Source: Bacillota bacterium
GTDB lineage: Bacteria; Bacillota; Clostridia; Acetivibrionales; DSM-1351
Length of the DNA stretch: 64,000 bases
NCBI GenBank assembly: GCA_023439045.1
Contig: JAEXOY010000005.1
Coordinates: forward strand, 1-64,000
Reading direction: 5' to 3'
Position 1 is the first letter of the stretch. Each line of letters starts with the position of its first letter. The notes beneath the pieces are model-generated. The model did no database searches. It was not told the DNA's origin and was given only the letters and a program-made list of their open reading frames with translations. The position numbers and the translations under genes are program-made. Positions 6,247 through 16,306 of the stretch are shown here, piece after piece.

Positions 6247-9174
6247 ATGAGAAATCTCAAAAAGCTTTTGGCAGTCGTAGTAGCTGTAGCATTAGTTCTT
6301 ACATCTATGACTGCAGCATTCGCTGCTACTAATCCACAAGCAGATGCGATTGCTGCCCTTAAGTTAATGCAGGGTAACAACGGCGACATGATGCTTGAAC
6401 AAGATCTTGCAAGAGATCAAGCAGTAAAAATAATTATTACATTGACCGGCAAGGCTGCAGAGGTAGAAGCATTGACTGCTGCTGATGTTGATGCAGCATT
6501 TGAAGGATTTGCTGATGCTACTGAAGCAAAGGCTAGCTGGTCAGCTAAGTGGTATGCTTATGCTATTAAGAATGGTATTATCCAAGGATATACTAACGCT
6601 GATGGCGAAAAAATTACTGACTTTGCTGGTAAGCTATATGGCAAGCAGTTTGCTACAATGCTATTGAAGGCATTTGGTTACAAGAACGCAGATTATGCTA
6701 CATCAGTAACTAAGCTTTCAGAATTAGAAGGTAGCAAGGTTGTTGATGAAAAGGGTGACGATTCATTGACAAGAGCTGATGCTATTGCATACCTTTTCGG
6801 TGCATTAACTGCAAAGGATGCAAATGGTAAGACAGTAGTTGAAACTTACGTTGGTTCAGATGCAGCTCTCTTAAAGGCTGCTCAGGATGCTGGTTTGATA
6901 GCACCTCCTGCTGCTCTAGATGTTGCATCAATCAAGGCTGATAACTTAAGAGAGTTAGTAGTTACTTTCAACAAGGCTCCTAATGCTGACGAAGCAAAGA
7001 AGGTTGCTAACTATACTATTAACGGTTCATCACCAGAAGCTGCTACATTATCAGCAGATGGATTAACTGTTACTCTTCGTACATCAAATGCAAACAAGAT
7101 GGGCAACTATGCAACTGATGTTAAGTTAAAGATTAAGAAGGAAGTTGGATTAAGCGCTGACAAGGAAATAACTGGTATAGCTGTTAAGGATATTACTCCT
7201 CCTTCAGCAGTTTCAGTACAGGCAACTGGTCCTAAGACAATTAAAGTAACATTGTCAGAACCTCTTGATGAAAGCTTACTTACTTCTAATGCTTTTGATT
7301 CATCCATTAAGGTTGATGGCGGACTAGTAGGTATCGATACTTCTAGCACAACCGTTAGCGGTGTTTCATTAACTATTTATTTATATTCAACTCTTGCAGA
7401 GGGAGATCACAAGGTTGAATTTGTTTCAGGAACAAATCAGAAGTTTGCTGATAACGCAGGTTACGGCTTCCAAGCTTCTACTATAGCTTTCAAATATGTA
7501 AAGGATACTTCACCATTATCATTTACACTTGTAAAGTCATCTGAAACATCAGCAACAATTAAGTTTAACAAGGCATTAAAGGTAGGTTCTTTTGCAGGAA
7601 ATACAAGTGTATATGTAACACATACATACAATACTGATAATAACCTCGTAAGCGGTTCTGCAATTGCAACTACAGACAATCAGGAGTTTACTATTACTTT
7701 TGATAAGCCACTACCTCCAGGAACTACTACTGTATACATTAAGTATAAAGATGGTGCGGCTGATTCAGCTAAGATCCAGGACGATTATGGCAACATTCTT
7801 GCTCCTACATCATTTACAGTAAATACAGCAGCAGATTTAACTAAGCCTACAGCAACTGTTGAGTTTGTTGATGCTCAGAAGATTAAAGTAACATACTCCG
7901 AAGATGTTAAGACTGGTGGCGGAGCAAACGCTGCTGATTATATCTACAATTATGAACTTAAGGCTGACAAAGATGTTATTGCAATTAACTCAGTAACTCG
8001 TGATGACGCTAACCAGTCAAAGGTATTCTTTATCAATACTGCTGCTAATGCTTTAAAGGGTGGTTCATATACTCTTACAATCAAGAAGGTTCAGGATAAA
8101 GCAGTAGCAAACAATGAAATTGATACAGTAACTATTACTTTCACAGGTACTGATAAGGTTGCTCCTTATGTAGTTGATAAGGACGATGCTGATCAATGGA
8201 CAGACGTTAAACAGATTGGTGATAACAAGGTTAAGATTGAATTCTCAGAGGCAATGGATGCTTCAAGCATTGCTAACAAGGTAAACTACAAGTATGCTAC
8301 ATCTGGCTCAGTAAATTATTTGAACTTAGGTGATAATGATTCAATCGAAGTTGTTGATTCAAACAAGGCTGTTATAATCACATTTGAGAAGAAATTATCA
8401 GAAATGGGTGCAACAACTGGCACCAAATGGACTGACATGGAAATACTAGTAGGTGTTGTTAAGGATGCAGCTGGTAATCCTACCGCTAATTTCACAACAT
8501 ACTGTTATGTGTTATCTAAGGCAGATATTGCAATCAAGGAATACCAGTTAACTGGTAAGAACGCTGTCACAATAGTTATCGAAGATGTAATTTCTGGAAC
8601 AAACAGAAGTGACTTCAGATACACTACAACTGGCGGAATTAGTGGTACTTGGTTAGCTCCAAACTCTGTTGAAATATCAGTTGCAGATGGCAAGACATAC
8701 ATCAAGCTTATCACTAATGATATTACAACTACTACTGGCGGTGGAGTTGCAATTAAGACTGTTGATAAAGATGGTGTAAATGGAACTTCTGCTAATACTA
8801 AGAACGCATATGGTGCTTACTTAAGAATCGCTCCAGTAGATTCTGCAGTTGACAAGTGCGCTCCAACTCTTGTAAGCAAGACTATGACTGTACAAACAGC
8901 TGGTAAGGATTCTAGCAAAACTCTTGATACAGTAACATTAACATATTCAGAGGCATTATATGCTGCATCTATTCAGGATTCTGATTATACTGTTGATGGT
9001 TACACTGTTGATAGTGTAGTTGTAAACGGTGCAGTTGTTACAATTACTGTAAAGAAGCTTGACTACGGTAATGTTAGAACAGGTACTGAAATTAAGGTTA
9101 AGCAAGTCGGAGAAGTCATGGATAGCGCTAAGAATGTTCTTGGTGCACAGGATGCTTGGACTATTACTTACTAA
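6247..9174 (+). CDS. secreted S-layer-type protein, paralogue of the gene at 3074
   Basis: 975 residues from ATG 6247, chosen because AGGAGG lies at 6231-6236 and a signal peptide (MRNLKKLLAVVV to AFA) begins there. The frame is open further upstream from 6175 but without a ribosome binding site. Domain order matches the gene at 3074: signal peptide, degenerate SLH-like helical region to about residue 220, then about seven Ig-like units. Conserved phrases include GPKTIKVTLSEPLDE, YVKDTSPL, HTYNTD and PPGTT. Unlike its paralogue it has two cysteines, in the sixth and seventh units (TTYCYVLS and DKCAPTL). The coding sequence uses a narrow set of codons, as expected for a very highly expressed protein. 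Probably the main or alternative S-layer subunit (inference). Confidence 0.87.
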   Translation: MRNLKKLLAVVVAVALVLTSMTAAFAATNPQADAIAALKLMQGNNGDMMLEQDLARDQAVKIIITLTGKAAEVEALTAADVDAAFEGFADATEAKASWSAKWYAYAIKNGIIQGYTNADGEKITDFAGKLYGKQFATMLLKAFGYKNADYATSVTKLSELEGSKVVDEKGDDSLTRADAIAYLFGALTAKDANGKTVVETYVGSDAALLKAAQDAGLIAPPAALDVASIKADNLRELVVTFNKAPNADEAKKVANYTINGSSPEAATLSADGLTVTLRTSNANKMGNYATDVKLKIKKEVGLSADKEITGIAVKDITPPSAVSVQATGPKTIKVTLSEPLDESLLTSNAFDSSIKVDGGLVGIDTSSTTVSGVSLTIYLYSTLAEGDHKVEFVSGTNQKFADNAGYGFQASTIAFKYVKDTSPLSFTLVKSSETSATIKFNKALKVGSFAGNTSVYVTHTYNTDNNLVSGSAIATTDNQEFTITFDKPLPPGTTTVYIKYKDGAADSAKIQDDYGNILAPTSFTVNTAADLTKPTATVEFVDAQKIKVTYSEDVKTGGGANAADYIYNYELKADKDVIAINSVTRDDANQSKVFFINTAANALKGGSYTLTIKKVQDKAVANNEIDTVTITFTGTDKVAPYVVDKDDADQWTDVKQIGDNKVKIEFSEAMDASSIANKVNYKYATSGSVNYLNLGDNDSIEVVDSNKAVIITFEKKLSEMGATTGTKWTDMEILVGVVKDAAGNPTANFTTYCYVLSKADIAIKEYQLTGKNAVTIVIEDVISGTNRSDFRYTTTGGISGTWLAPNSVEISVADGKTYIKLITNDITTTTGGGVAIKTVDKDGVNGTSANTKNAYGAYLRIAPVDSAVDKCAPTLVSKTMTVQTAGKDSSKTLDTVTLTYSEALYAASIQDSDYTVDGYTVDSVVVNGAVVTITVKKLDYGNVRTGTEIKVKQVGEVMDSAKNVLGAQDAWTITY

Positions 9175-9196
9175 TTTTTGTAACTTGAACCTATAA

Positions 9197-9226
9197 AAAC
9201 CGAGGGATTTATTCCCTCGGTTTTTT
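9197..9226 (+). terminator. rho-independent terminator of the second S-layer-type gene
   Basis: Stem AAACCGAGGGA with TCCCTCGGTTT around an ATTTAT-type loop, followed by a run of six T residues (9221-9226). Confidence 0.9.
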
Positions 9227-9343
9227 ACTTTCCATAATTTTGAATTTTGTAAAAAGAATGAAATATTTAAGATGCTAGCTGTACCCTAATATATGATATA
9301 ATATTATTAATGACTTAAAAATACTTTATTCTAGGAGGGCTAC

Positions 9344-11593
9344 ATGATTAAAAGGCGATTATTATCAGTTATTCTTGTGTTTTGTATAATCTTAACAACC
9401 ATAATGTGTGTTGGTGCTGAAACACCTGCTGCGCAAACAGATATAGATACCATTGCCAAGGTAGTTAACAAATTGGGAATGTTATCAGGGGACGGAAAAG
9501 GTAATTATAATCTAACCTCAAAGCTGCTAAGAGCAGAAGGCTGTACTTTTATAGTAAATATGCTTGGTATGAGTACTTTTGTAAATCAAAACAAAGCTAA
9601 TTTAGTTAATACCGGGTTTGGAGATGTTAAATCTACTGACTGGTATGCTGGAAATATTGGATTCTGCAAACAATATAAGATATTAGAGGGTTACATAGAG
9701 AATGGAAATATGATGTGTGGGCCAACGCAATTCCTTACAGAAAAGCAATTTATGGCTATGCTAATACGAGCGCTTGGATACACAGACGTTGCTTGGGATA
9801 ATATATATAAAACAGCCCTTCAAATAGGTTTAGTAAAAGATAAATCATATGAGGAGAAGACAGGAGATGAAGCTTTATTCACAAGAGGAGATACGGTAAG
9901 GCTATTGTATAATGCTCTTTTTCTCAACAAAAATGGATCCAATATGTCACTAATTAGGGAATTGATAAAGGATGGAAAGGTAAGTCAGAAGGTTGCACAA
10001 GAAGCAGGAGTGATAACGGACCAGCTACCAGCTGAAATTCTTGGTATTACTGCTCAGAGCTCAGAATGGATTGAAGTTACTTTAAATGAGAGCTTCAATG
10101 CACTCTCGGACAGTAATATTAGAATCTATGATACTCAGACCAAAGAAATTCTGCCTTTTAATATTAATTCGCAGGTGGATTCAAAGATAAGGATAAAGAC
10201 AACTAGGCAGCAGCCTGGACAGTCATATACTGTTGAAATAAGCAATATCACTGATTTAGAGGGTAATCTTTATGCTAAGATTAGTGGAAAGTTTTCTGGA
10301 TATGAAAATAAAGAGATTGTTTCAGATCTTTTTAAGATAAGCAAGGTTGAACAAACTGCAAATAATGAGGTAATAGTATACTTTACACATCCCATAAATG
10401 AAAATGCTGAAGTTCCCGAGTATTATGATATTCTCAGGGGTTCGGACATAATTGTAAAAGGTAATAAGGCAACGGTAGAGGTAAAAGCCATCAATGAAAA
10501 TGCAGTAAAGGTTTCACTTAAGTCATATAGTCTCGTTGAAGATACTCAATATACAGTAAAGGTAAATGGAGCTTTAATTGGAGCATATGGTACTTACTTG
10601 GGACAAAACTCAGGTGATGAATTCAGGTTTATAGCTCGCAAATTAGAGAGCGAAAGGTTTAAAGTTGTAGGGCTAAGTAGCATTACAAATAAGACAATAA
10701 AGTTGGATTTTAGTAAGCAATTGGACTTTACAGCAGAGCAGGTATTTAATTATTATATAACTGAAATGAATACAAATACTCCTATTCAGGTTACAAAGGC
10801 AAATATTATTAATGGTAAAAGTGTTGTTTTGGCACTTGGAACACAGATGGACAGCAAAAAGGCGTACAACATATTGATTAATATTGCCTATGAAGCTGGG
10901 AGACTAAACAAAATAGAGAATGAGAAGTATACCTTTAATGGAAACGATATTATTTCAAATGATATTCAGGTTAAATCAATAGTTCCATATGATTTAAACA
11001 GTATATACGTAAACTTTGATAGAGAGATATCAGAGTCTGCTGCTACTAATATAAATAACTACTCTATTCTCTGCTTGAGTAATACAACATATGATGTAAA
11101 GCCAATAAAGGCCGTGTATTCAAAGAAAGATCCTAAGGGTATAAGGCTTTATGTATCCTACGATAAGCCTTTTGTTGGAGACAGTATCTATAGACTGAGA
11201 ATTGGAACAGCTTTCCAAGATAGTACTGGAGTAGCTCTGTCAAAGGAAATAGAGCATTCGTTTATAGCAAACAAGATACCAAAAACTAAGCCTGAAATAG
11301 TAAAAGCGGTATTTATTGCAAATGACACAATTAAAATTGAGTTTAATAAGGATATATCACTTGATGCACCTAACATACTTACCCAAAACTATTACATTCA
11401 AAGTGCGGCAAGCACTACAAACAAAAGAATTCCATTGGGTATTTCCTATATTGATAATAGGACTATTGTATTAAAATTTGATAAACTTGACGTTATAGAT
11501 CAGAATTATCTTGTATATAAAGAAATAAAGGATATTACTGGGGAAGTATACTCAGGAACTCAGATAAATACGCCAGTATTTGTAGGGGAGTAG
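9344..11593 (+). CDS. secreted SLH-domain protein with Ig-like repeats
   Basis: 749 residues. Signal peptide at 1-26 (MIKRRLLSVILVF to VGAE). Three SLH-like repeats at about 30-225 are closer to the canonical motif than in the two upstream genes (FGDVKSTDWYAGNIGF, TRGDTVRLLYNALF). About five beta-sandwich segments follow, with openings such as NEVIVYFTHPI, KTIKLDFSKQL and DTIKIEFNKDI. Probably wall-anchored through the SLH region. A ribosome binding site (AGGAGGG) precedes ATG 9344, and a TATAAT at 9297-9302 gives a plausible but weak promoter. No terminator is visible in the 72 bp before the first glycosyltransferase, so it may lead the glycan operon. Confidence 0.85.
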   Translation: MIKRRLLSVILVFCIILTTIMCVGAETPAAQTDIDTIAKVVNKLGMLSGDGKGNYNLTSKLLRAEGCTFIVNMLGMSTFVNQNKANLVNTGFGDVKSTDWYAGNIGFCKQYKILEGYIENGNMMCGPTQFLTEKQFMAMLIRALGYTDVAWDNIYKTALQIGLVKDKSYEEKTGDEALFTRGDTVRLLYNALFLNKNGSNMSLIRELIKDGKVSQKVAQEAGVITDQLPAEILGITAQSSEWIEVTLNESFNALSDSNIRIYDTQTKEILPFNINSQVDSKIRIKTTRQQPGQSYTVEISNITDLEGNLYAKISGKFSGYENKEIVSDLFKISKVEQTANNEVIVYFTHPINENAEVPEYYDILRGSDIIVKGNKATVEVKAINENAVKVSLKSYSLVEDTQYTVKVNGALIGAYGTYLGQNSGDEFRFIARKLESERFKVVGLSSITNKTIKLDFSKQLDFTAEQVFNYYITEMNTNTPIQVTKANIINGKSVVLALGTQMDSKKAYNILINIAYEAGRLNKIENEKYTFNGNDIISNDIQVKSIVPYDLNSIYVNFDREISESAATNINNYSILCLSNTTYDVKPIKAVYSKKDPKGIRLYVSYDKPFVGDSIYRLRIGTAFQDSTGVALSKEIEHSFIANKIPKTKPEIVKAVFIANDTIKIEFNKDISLDAPNILTQNYYIQSAASTTNKRIPLGISYIDNRTIVLKFDKLDVIDQNYLVYKEIKDITGEVYSGTQINTPVFVGE

Positions 11594-11665
11594 AAAGGCT
11601 TTATTTCTATAAGTAAGTATGATAAAATATCTAAAATATAGTAAATTAAGGATTTATTTGTCGCA

Positions 11666-12511
11666 ATGGTAAAATTAATATCCAAATATTTAAGCACATT
11701 CACCAGTGATGGACTAGGAATTGTGCTTAAAAAGCTGTTTGCAAAACTTCTGATACCATATAAGCTACTAAGGTGGCAATATATTAAGCATAAGGTTTCA
11801 GATGTTAATATCCATGGCATAATGGTATCCGTTGTGATTCCGTGTTATCAATATGGAGTTTATTTAGAGGAAGCCATAAATAGCATTTTGTCTCAGACTG
11901 CAAATTGTGAAATAACCGTAATTATCGTTGATGATGGCTCAACTGATGAAAACACTTTGCGGGTTTTGAATAGATATGAGAACATGAAAGTAGATAAAAT
12001 AAGAGTTATACATCAGTCAAATAAGGGAGCATCATCTGCACGAAATAGGGGTGTATTATATAATAAAGCTAAATATATATGTTTTCTTGATGCAGATGAT
12101 AAGCTACACCCTGAGTTCCTAGAAAAGACACTCAGGGTTTTAGAAGGCAATTTAAACATTGACATTGCCTATACGTATGCGTGCCTATTTGGTGATATAT
12201 GCGCAACTTGGACTACTGAGGATTTAAGTTTAAAAACAATAAAAAAGTACAATTATATACCCGCTACAGCTGTCTATAGACCAGAAATATGGGAAGAACT
12301 AAAGGGTTATGATGAGGCTATGAAAAGCGGATATGAAGATTGGGATTTTTGGATAAGATGTGCGCAAAAAGGATACAAAGGGTATGCGATACCGGAGAAA
12401 CTGTTTTATTATAGAAAACACTGTAAGAGTTTGAACACAGACGCTCAAAAAAGAAATATTGGCTTGAAGGCATACATTAATGACAAGATCGATCAGAGGA
12501 CATCGAAATGA
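11666..12511 (+). CDS. family 2 glycosyltransferase
   Basis: 281 residues, cytoplasmic GT-A fold. The N-terminal nucleotide-sugar domain begins near residue 52 (VVIPCYQYGVYLEEAINSIL), with DDGSTD and the DXD-type metal site LDADD; a C-terminal acceptor region with EDWDFW follows. The donor and acceptor cannot be told. The first 50 residues are a basic, helical extension that could sit on the membrane. The ribosome binding site is weak (TAAGGA). The last codons overlap the next gene by 4 bp, placing it in one operon with the exporter. Confidence 0.85.
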   Translation: MVKLISKYLSTFTSDGLGIVLKKLFAKLLIPYKLLRWQYIKHKVSDVNIHGIMVSVVIPCYQYGVYLEEAINSILSQTANCEITVIIVDDGSTDENTLRVLNRYENMKVDKIRVIHQSNKGASSARNRGVLYNKAKYICFLDADDKLHPEFLEKTLRVLEGNLNIDIAYTYACLFGDICATWTTEDLSLKTIKKYNYIPATAVYRPEIWEELKGYDEAMKSGYEDWDFWIRCAQKGYKGYAIPEKLFYYRKHCKSLNTDAQKRNIGLKAYINDKIDQRTSK

Positions 12512-13293
12512 TTAAATTAAAAGGCTTATTATTTGGAATAAAAAAGTATAAGAGTTTAATATATGAATTAGTAATCCGTGATATAAAAATACGTTATAAA
12601 AGAAGTGTGCTAGGGTTACTATGGACCCTAATAAATCCAATACTTATGATGACTGTTATGACATTAGTTTTTTCAAATTTATTTAAATTTGATATTGAAA
12701 ATTTCCCCATTTACCTTTTTGCGGGGAATATAATGTTTAGCTTTATGGTAGAAGCTACTACAAACGCGTTGTATTCAGTAACAGGTAATGGAAGTTTAAT
12801 AAGAAAGGTGTACATACCAAAATATCTATTTCCATTATCTAAGGTTTTATCTAGTGCAGTTAATTTATTCTTCTCGTTTATAGCAATGATGATAGTAATG
12901 GCCTTTACAGGAGTAAACTTTACACCTACATTACTACTAGCACCAGTTTTAATTATTTATTTAATAATTTTCTGTATTGGATTAGGACTAATACTCGCAA
13001 CGCTTATGGTTTTTTATAGAGATGTTGCACAATTATATAGTGTAATAACACTAGCTTGGATGTATTTGACACCTATATTCTACCCATCATCATTATTGTC
13101 CGACAAATCGCAACTATTTCTATCACTAAACCCAATGTACCACTATATTGAATATACAAGAGACATTGTATTATATAATGCGGTCCCTTCATTAGCCCAG
13201 AACTTAACCTGTATCGGAATATCACTTGTAACTCTTGTACTAGGCTTACTAGTGTTTTATAAGAAACAGGACAAGTTTATCCTCTATATATGA
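12508..13293 (+). CDS. ABC-2 polysaccharide exporter, permease (Wzm/TagG family), first copy
   Basis: 261 residues with about six membrane segments and the family's N-terminal phrase DIKIRYKRSVLGLLWTLINP, typical of Wzm/TagG permeases that export undecaprenyl-linked glycans or teichoic acids. The conserved SLNPMYHYIEYTRDI segment is near the C-terminus. It overlaps the upstream GT2 and the downstream ATPase by 4 bp each, so it pairs with the ATPase at 13290. A second, different exporter is encoded at 40143-42260. The substrate is probably a lipid-linked surface glycan (inference from context). Confidence 0.92.
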   Translation: MIKLKGLLFGIKKYKSLIYELVIRDIKIRYKRSVLGLLWTLINPILMMTVMTLVFSNLFKFDIENFPIYLFAGNIMFSFMVEATTNALYSVTGNGSLIRKVYIPKYLFPLSKVLSSAVNLFFSFIAMMIVMAFTGVNFTPTLLLAPVLIIYLIIFCIGLGLILATLMVFYRDVAQLYSVITLAWMYLTPIFYPSSLLSDKSQLFLSLNPMYHYIEYTRDIVLYNAVPSLAQNLTCIGISLVTLVLGLLVFYKKQDKFILYI

Positions 13294-14042
13294 TTGGAAG
13301 GATTTTAGACATGATAAACCCTATAATAGAAGTAAAAAATGTATCAATGATGTTTAATAAGAGCGCTGAAAGAGTAGATAATTTAAAAGAATATTTTGTA
13401 AGGGTTTTAAAGAGAAATCTAATGTTTCAGGAATTTTGGGCACTTCAGGACATTAGTTTTGAGGTGTGTAAGGGGGAGTCTCTTGGTATTGTAGGCTTAA
13501 ATGGAAGCGGTAAAAGTACCTTGCTAAAGATAATAGCCCAAGTAATGAAGCCTACAAAAGGTAATGTTAGTGTGAATGGCAGTGTAGCACCGCTTATTGA
13601 ATTAGGTGCTGGCTTTGATATGGATTTGACAGCAAGAGAAAACATTTTCTTAAATGGTGCAGTACTAGGCTATAGTAGAGTAGAAATGAAAAAGAATTTT
13701 GAGAATATACTTGATTTTGCTGAACTATGGGATTTTGTTGATTGCCCACTTAAAAATTACTCTTCTGGTATGGTTGCTAGATTAGGATTTGCTATTGCCA
13801 CAGTTCATACACCAGATATATTAATAGTAGATGAAATATTGGGAGTTGGAGATTATAAATTTCAAAATAAGTGCCACAAGAGAATGAGTGAAATCATTGA
13901 TAGTGGGGCTACTATAATCTTTGTTTCACACTCTATAGAAGAGGTTAAAAAGATTTGTAATAAATGTCTATGGCTTGAAGGAGGTAAGGTTGTAAAATTT
14001 GGCGATTGCTCAGAAATATGTAAGGAGTATTCTGAACGCTAA
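13290..14042 (+). CDS. ABC-2 polysaccharide exporter, ATPase (Wzt/TagH family), short form
   Basis: 250 residues. Walker A GLNGSGKST at 69-77, LIELGAGFDMDLTARENIFLNG region, signature YSSGM, Walker B ILIVDEI and the switch HS. It ends soon after the nucleotide-binding domain, so it lacks the C-terminal glycan-binding domain of Wzt proteins that recognise a capped chain. ATG 13290 overlaps the permease by 4 bp. An in-frame ATG at 13311 with GGAAGG upstream is an equally good start and would remove seven residues. Energises export together with the permease at 12508. Confidence 0.92.
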   Translation: MIGRILDMINPIIEVKNVSMMFNKSAERVDNLKEYFVRVLKRNLMFQEFWALQDISFEVCKGESLGIVGLNGSGKSTLLKIIAQVMKPTKGNVSVNGSVAPLIELGAGFDMDLTARENIFLNGAVLGYSRVEMKKNFENILDFAELWDFVDCPLKNYSSGMVARLGFAIATVHTPDILIVDEILGVGDYKFQNKCHKRMSEIIDSGATIIFVSHSIEEVKKICNKCLWLEGGKVVKFGDCSEICKEYSER

Positions 14043-14061
14043 AATTACATTCTAATTATAT

Positions 14062-16287
14062 ATGAATTTTGACTTTACGAAGCAGCCAGGTAGAATAAAA
14101 CTAAATAAATGCATAGTAAATAGTTATATAGAGCCTTTAGTAAGTATAATAACACCATTTTATAACTCTGGGAAGTATTTTGAACAGACATATAATTGTA
14201 TTATGAATCAAACATTTCCATGGTTTGAATGGATAATAGTAAATGATGGTAGCACTAGGAAAGAAGATATCAGTACTCTCACTAAGCTCGCTGAATCTGA
14301 TAATAGAATAAAGGTACTACATAAACAAAATGGGGGAATATCAACTGCTAGAAATAAAGCAATTGCTGAATCAAGCACCGACATAATAATCCCTTTAGAT
14401 GCTGACGATCTAATAGTACCTACTTTTGTAGAGACAATTTTCTGGGCACTTTATTACAATCCTCAATATAGTTGGTGCTATACAAAAAGCGTTGGCTTCC
14501 AGGATGAAGAATATGTTTGGGATAAGCCTTTTGATGCAAAAAGGCTAAAAAAATATAATTTCTTAGTCAATTGCGCGGGAATACGTAAGAAAGATTTGCT
14601 AGAAGTGGGATGCTATGATGAGACATTAAAGCACTATAACGAGGACTGGAGATTATGGCTCAAGTTTTTATCAGCAGGTAAAAAACCCATAAAGCTAGGG
14701 TATTATGGCTTTTGGTATAGGAGAACAGATAAAGGAGTGCTTTCTCTAGTAAAGCAAAATAAGCATGCAAAAAAAGTAGCAAGAACATTAATTAACGAGG
14801 TGGCTAAGACCGCGGATACAAATGTTACTGCTAAAGAATACCCATGCAGAGGTAAAATAAATCAATTTATAGGCCCTAGGTTTAGTAATTTTGAAAGAAA
14901 GTTGTATAATGTTAATGATAAGCTAAATATTTTGATGCTCATTCCGTGGATGGAAATGGGAGGAGCAGATATTTTTAATCTTGAAGTAGTAAAGGGTTTA
15001 AATAAAGAAAGATATAATATAAGCATTTTTACCACAGTACCGTGCAATAATCAATGGCGACAACGGTTTGAAGACTATGTAACAGATATATTTGAATTAC
15101 CTAGTTTCCTAGATATAGAGAATTATGCGGAGTTTATTAGTTATTATATTAAAAGCAGAGATATAAAACTAGTATTCTTATCAAACTCATATTATGGATA
15201 TTATCTGGTTCCATGGATAAAGAAGAATTTTCCGGAGATTGTTATACTGGATTATGTACATATGGAGGAATGGTATTGGAGGAGTGGGGGATTTGCGAGA
15301 ACATCAGGTGTTGTGGGAGGCCTTCTAGAAAAAACATACGTATGTAATGAGAGGACTAGACAGGTATTGATTAATCACTTTAATCGAGCACAAGAATCTG
15401 TAAAAACTCTATACATAGGCGTAGATAAAGAGAAATACAATGCTGATATAGTTGAGTATGGACAAGCAAAGGAGACACTAAATATATCACCTAAAAGACC
15501 ATGCATATTATTTCCATGCAGAATCCATCCTCAAAAAAGGCCGTTTTTAATGATTGAGATAGCGGATAGACTACGTCAGAAAATAAATGATATAGCATTT
15601 ATAGTAGTAGGGGATGGTCCTCAAATGGTCGAGCTACAGAGGGCTTGCCATAAGAGGGGGTTAGAGAATACAGTTTATTTCGCTGGTCAGCAAAGTGATA
15701 TGAGACCGTATTATAAGGATTGCGAAATAACTCTTATATGTTCGCTTAAAGAAGGGTTAGCACTTACCGCATATGAATCTTGTTCAATGAGTACACCGGT
15801 CGTTTCTAGTGATGTAGGTGGACAGGCTGAATTAATTGATTCCTCTGTAGGAGCCATACTTCCTTTGCTACAAAGTGAAAAGGAACAATTAGATAATAGA
15901 ATATTTGAAGAACAAGAGATAGAACAATATATAAAAGCAATAGAAGATATTATTACAGATAAGCAAAAGTATAATTTGCTGTGCTATAATTGTAGGCAAA
16001 AGATTGAAAATAGTTTCTCTACAAAGGTAATGATTAAAAATCTTGAAGATGAAATAGAACAATTAGTTCAAGATTGTAGCAGTAAGGGGATACGGCAAAG
16101 GACATCTCAGATGCTTGTTGAAATGGGACAATTTGCTGACGATTATGTAACAGCTTTTGTCGAAATAGAAAAAAGTACTAGTGGAAGTTTTATTAGAGAT
16201 GAAGTAATACATAGGTTATTTAAATACAAATTGTTACGAGTGGTTGTAAGAATTGGTCTTAAACTTAAACTAGACAAATTACTATAA
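14062..16287 (+). CDS. fused GT2-GT4 glycosyltransferase, first copy
   Basis: 741 residues holding two enzymes. A family 2 domain lies at about 28-240 (SIITPFYNSGKYFEQTYN, NDGST, DADD, EDWRLWLK) and a family 4 GT-B domain at about 295-665 (PWMEMGGADIFNLEVVKGL, CRIHPQKRP, GDGPQ, EGLALTAYESCSMSTPVV). Each domain probably adds a different sugar, or one adds repeatedly. The protein at 18001 is a close paralogue over the whole length; the two flank the FkbM coiled-coil gene. No Shine-Dalgarno sequence precedes ATG 14062, but the paralogue's matching N-terminus (M-x-FDF-x-KQPG) supports this start. Confidence 0.88.
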   Translation: MNFDFTKQPGRIKLNKCIVNSYIEPLVSIITPFYNSGKYFEQTYNCIMNQTFPWFEWIIVNDGSTRKEDISTLTKLAESDNRIKVLHKQNGGISTARNKAIAESSTDIIIPLDADDLIVPTFVETIFWALYYNPQYSWCYTKSVGFQDEEYVWDKPFDAKRLKKYNFLVNCAGIRKKDLLEVGCYDETLKHYNEDWRLWLKFLSAGKKPIKLGYYGFWYRRTDKGVLSLVKQNKHAKKVARTLINEVAKTADTNVTAKEYPCRGKINQFIGPRFSNFERKLYNVNDKLNILMLIPWMEMGGADIFNLEVVKGLNKERYNISIFTTVPCNNQWRQRFEDYVTDIFELPSFLDIENYAEFISYYIKSRDIKLVFLSNSYYGYYLVPWIKKNFPEIVILDYVHMEEWYWRSGGFARTSGVVGGLLEKTYVCNERTRQVLINHFNRAQESVKTLYIGVDKEKYNADIVEYGQAKETLNISPKRPCILFPCRIHPQKRPFLMIEIADRLRQKINDIAFIVVGDGPQMVELQRACHKRGLENTVYFAGQQSDMRPYYKDCEITLICSLKEGLALTAYESCSMSTPVVSSDVGGQAELIDSSVGAILPLLQSEKEQLDNRIFEEQEIEQYIKAIEDIITDKQKYNLLCYNCRQKIENSFSTKVMIKNLEDEIEQLVQDCSSKGIRQRTSQMLVEMGQFADDYVTAFVEIEKSTSGSFIRDEVIHRLFKYKLLRVVVRIGLKLKLDKLL

Positions 16288-16306
16288 TCAAGAAAATGGG
16301 TGTATT

